Part shown: piece by piece, positions 6,440 through 7,936 of the stretch
Layout: every line of letters starts with the position of its first letter
Position numbering within the stretch: position 1 is the first letter of the stretch
Assembly: GCA_016208525.1 (NCBI GenBank)
Contig: JACQYJ010000183.1
Span: 1 to 7,936 of the forward strand
Direction: 5' to 3'
DNA from: Deltaproteobacteria bacterium
GTDB lineage: Bacteria > Desulfobacterota > JAENJC01
Length of the DNA: 7,936 nucleotides
Notes under the pieces: generated by a model
What the model was told of the DNA's origin: nothing
Seen by the model: the letters and a program-made list of their open reading frames with translations, nothing else
The model's database searches: none
Made by a program: the position numbers and the translations under genes

Positions 6440-7927
6440 ATGGCACAAAAGGATCTGCATCTCCTGATAGTTGATGACAATGTCTAGGATGTAGCCGATC
6501 TTTCAAGTTGTTTAAAAGAAAGCGCCGGTCTTGTATCAATATCCCACGTACGCACTGCAGAAGAGTCTATAGGGAGGCTGAAGACTCATAAGTATGATAT
6601 CTGCCTGATAGACCTATTTCTGACGGGAGTGGGAGGGCTTGCATTCATCAAGCATGTCCTCGACCACGGAGACAATCTCCCGATTATAGTGATAACAAAC
6701 GAGGGGGACGAAAAGCAGGCTGTACAAGCCATGAAGCTCGGCGTATATGATTATCTTTTCAAGGACGACATAGACCCTCTTCTTCTAAAAAAGACCATCT
6801 ATCGGGCACTTGCTGACCATAGGAACAGAAAGGAAAAGGAAAGACTCCAGGAGGAACTTGCGTCTTATACCGGACAGCTTGAAAAGATGGTTGAAGAGAG
6901 GACAAGGGAGATAGAGTATCTAAACAGCTACAAAGAGCTTATCCTCGACAATCTGAATGAATATATCAGGGTGGTAGACCCGTCGAATCTGGTAACACAA
7001 TATGAATGCGGAAAGATACTGGCTGAATTTGGAGACAATGTGAGGAAAAGGTGTTACTTTTTCTGGAAACTGGATAAGGAGTGTGAACCCTGTACAGCCA
7101 AAGAGTCCATAGAAAATGGAAAGGTTATGTCTACGGAGGTTATAGCAGGTGACAGGGTTTATGCCCTGTCAGCGATACCTTTGAAGAACAGGGACGATAC
7201 ATTCTCTGCCATCGAGGTTGTAAGGGACATAACCCACCACAGAAGGATAGAAGAGGAGCTTAGGCATAAAAGGAGGCTGGCAGCAATGGGGGAGATGTCG
7301 GCCCGCATAGCCCACGAGATACGGAACCCATTGAATAAGATTTGTCTTAGTCATGAGATCCTGAAAGAATCATTAAACCTAAAGGGAGGGGATAAGAAAA
7401 CTATCGAGATTATGGGGAGGGGGATCGAGACACTCCGTACCCTTGCGACTGACCTCCTCGATTATGGAAGGAGCGAAAAACTCACCAAGGAGACCATTGA
7501 TATCAGAGAGATACTCAATAATGTCATATCTGAATTTGACTATAAGATTGCAAAGAGCGGCGTTAAGATTGTTAAGCGGTTCCCTAAGAAGGACCAGGTT
7601 TATCTCAATGCGGATGCGCCAAAGATAAGACAGGTCTTTACCAATGTTGTAAAAAACGCCGTTGAATCGATGCCTGAGGGTGGGATACTCCGGGTATCGG
7701 CAAAGGAGAAGGAGGGATTCCTGGTCACAGTAATTGCAGATAGCGGCGTTGGAATCCCGAAGGAAAATATAGAAAGGATATTTGAACCCTTCTTTACCTC
7801 AAAGATAGGAGGGACAGGCCTCGGAATGGCCATAGTCAAGCACTTCATAGACATGCATGACGGAGAGATAAAGATTGAGAGCGAGGAAGGAAGAGGAACT
7901 ATCGTGACGATCACATTGCCTCAATAA
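6440..7927 (+). pseudogene. REC-PAS-histidine kinase gene interrupted by TAG at codon 16
   Basis: One frame runs from ATG 6440 to TAA 7927 (496 codons with the stop) and is broken only by TAG at 6485-6487. Before it: M-A-Q-K-D-L-H-L-L-I-V-D-D-N-V, the first strand and acidic pair (D12/D13) of a receiver. After it the frame continues the same domain: DVADLSSCL helix, phospho-acceptor D58 (YDICLIDLFL), T86 (IVITNEGD) and K108 (YLFKDD). Receiver homology on both sides in the same frame shows a nonsense codon, not a frameshift; Glu (GAG) or Gln (CAG) at this place would be one base away. The start is preceded by AGGG (6429-6432) 7 nt upstream, 13 bp after the macrodomain stop. The rest of the gene shows no other lesion, so decay is very recent, or TAG is read through, or the base is a sequencing error. 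If functional the product would be a soluble 495-residue receiver-linked kinase. Confidence 0.75.
6629..7927 (+). CDS. Sensor histidine kinase, longest open frame after the TAG
   Basis: From GTG 6629, the first ATG/GTG/TTG in frame after the internal stop, 432 residues are open. Restart here would lose the first half of the receiver, including phospho-acceptor Asp, leaving only its last strands (1-60). Then come a coiled coil (about 66-105), a PAS-like sensor region (about 105-205) with cysteines C127, C142, C152 and C155 (RCYFFW...CEPC), and a complete kinase core: HisKA with H229 in IAHEIRNPLNKI (ExxN phosphatase-type motif), N box N343 (VFTNVVKNAVESMPEGG), G1 D371-G375 (DSGVG), F box IFEPFFTSK (385-393), G2 GTGLGM (395-400). 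No membrane segment is seen, so it acts in the cytoplasm. It probably phosphorylates the receiver encoded at 5561-5911, its own receiver when present, or both. No Shine-Dalgarno of normal spacing is evident before GTG 6629, so efficient restart is doubtful and the true gene start is more likely ATG 6440. Confidence 0.8.
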   Translation: MGGLAFIKHVLDHGDNLPIIVITNEGDEKQAVQAMKLGVYDYLFKDDIDPLLLKKTIYRALADHRNRKEKERLQEELASYTGQLEKMVEERTREIEYLNSYKELILDNLNEYIRVVDPSNLVTQYECGKILAEFGDNVRKRCYFFWKLDKECEPCTAKESIENGKVMSTEVIAGDRVYALSAIPLKNRDDTFSAIEVVRDITHHRRIEEELRHKRRLAAMGEMSARIAHEIRNPLNKICLSHEILKESLNLKGGDKKTIEIMGRGIETLRTLATDLLDYGRSEKLTKETIDIREILNNVISEFDYKIAKSGVKIVKRFPKKDQVYLNADAPKIRQVFTNVVKNAVESMPEGGILRVSAKEKEGFLVTVIADSGVGIPKENIERIFEPFFTSKIGGTGLGMAIVKHFIDMHDGEIKIESEEGRGTIVTITLPQ

Positions 7928-7936
7928 TAAATAATA

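Noticed and set aside
5941..6480. A 179-codon minus-strand open frame opposite the macrodomain gene
   Set aside because: The plus strand encodes clear macrodomain motifs with a good ribosome-binding site; the antisense product matches nothing I recognise.

Overview
The window reads as a bacterial chromosome segment rich in cytoplasmic signalling genes. It has moderate GC, heavy use of AGG (Arg) and ATA (Ile), clear Shine-Dalgarno sequences, and a GAGACGC-type palindromic repeat. This style recalls Nitrospirota or Desulfobacterota-like environmental bacteria, but that is an impression from codon use and gene types, not a proven assignment. No rRNA, tRNA, transposase, integrase or CRISPR array is visible.

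Layout. (1) 1-477, minus strand: the N-terminal 159 codons of a MoxR-family AAA+ ATPase, cut by the window start. (2) 526-2055, plus strand, divergent from it: a full-length YifB/ComM Mg-chelatase-like AAA+ protein. (3) 2120-4338: a two-gene two-component system. A soluble NarL-class histidine kinase carries four N-terminal CBS domains, and its stop overlaps the start of a NarL/FixJ response regulator (ATGA). (4) 4339-4614: a gene-free stretch holding a small dyad and a palindromic, MITE-like element (about 4442-4570) flanked by a near-perfect 10-bp direct repeat. (5) 4615-5373: a short DksA/TraR-type zinc-finger protein followed 24 bp later by a two-CBS-domain protein. (6) 5374-5560: a gene-free stretch with a perfect TATAAT hexamer inside an 8-bp dyad. 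(7) 5561-7927: a tight cluster of a receiver-only response regulator, a stand-alone DarG/TARG1-like macrodomain protein, and a REC-PAS-HisKA-HATPase sensor kinase.

The last gene is the most striking object. Its frame runs unbroken from ATG 6440 to TAA 7927 except for one TAG at codon 16 (6485-6487), immediately after the receiver's acidic VDDN motif. The frame continues with perfect receiver homology on the other side. This is a nonsense mutation or young pseudogene, an amber readthrough/recoding event, or a sequence error. The first conventional restart (GTG 6629) would lack the phospho-accepting Asp but keep the whole kinase core.

Functionally, many products here belong to families that can sense nucleotide or energy status: CBS/Bateman modules (adenine nucleotides), a DksA-like RNA polymerase secondary-channel factor (linked to ppGpp in relatives), and a macrodomain (ADP-ribose). 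None of the kinases has a membrane segment, so intracellular signals are likely. That these genes act together is inference. The macrodomain gene lying between a receiver gene and a receiver-kinase gene, 26 and 13 bp from its neighbours, is the least ordinary arrangement.
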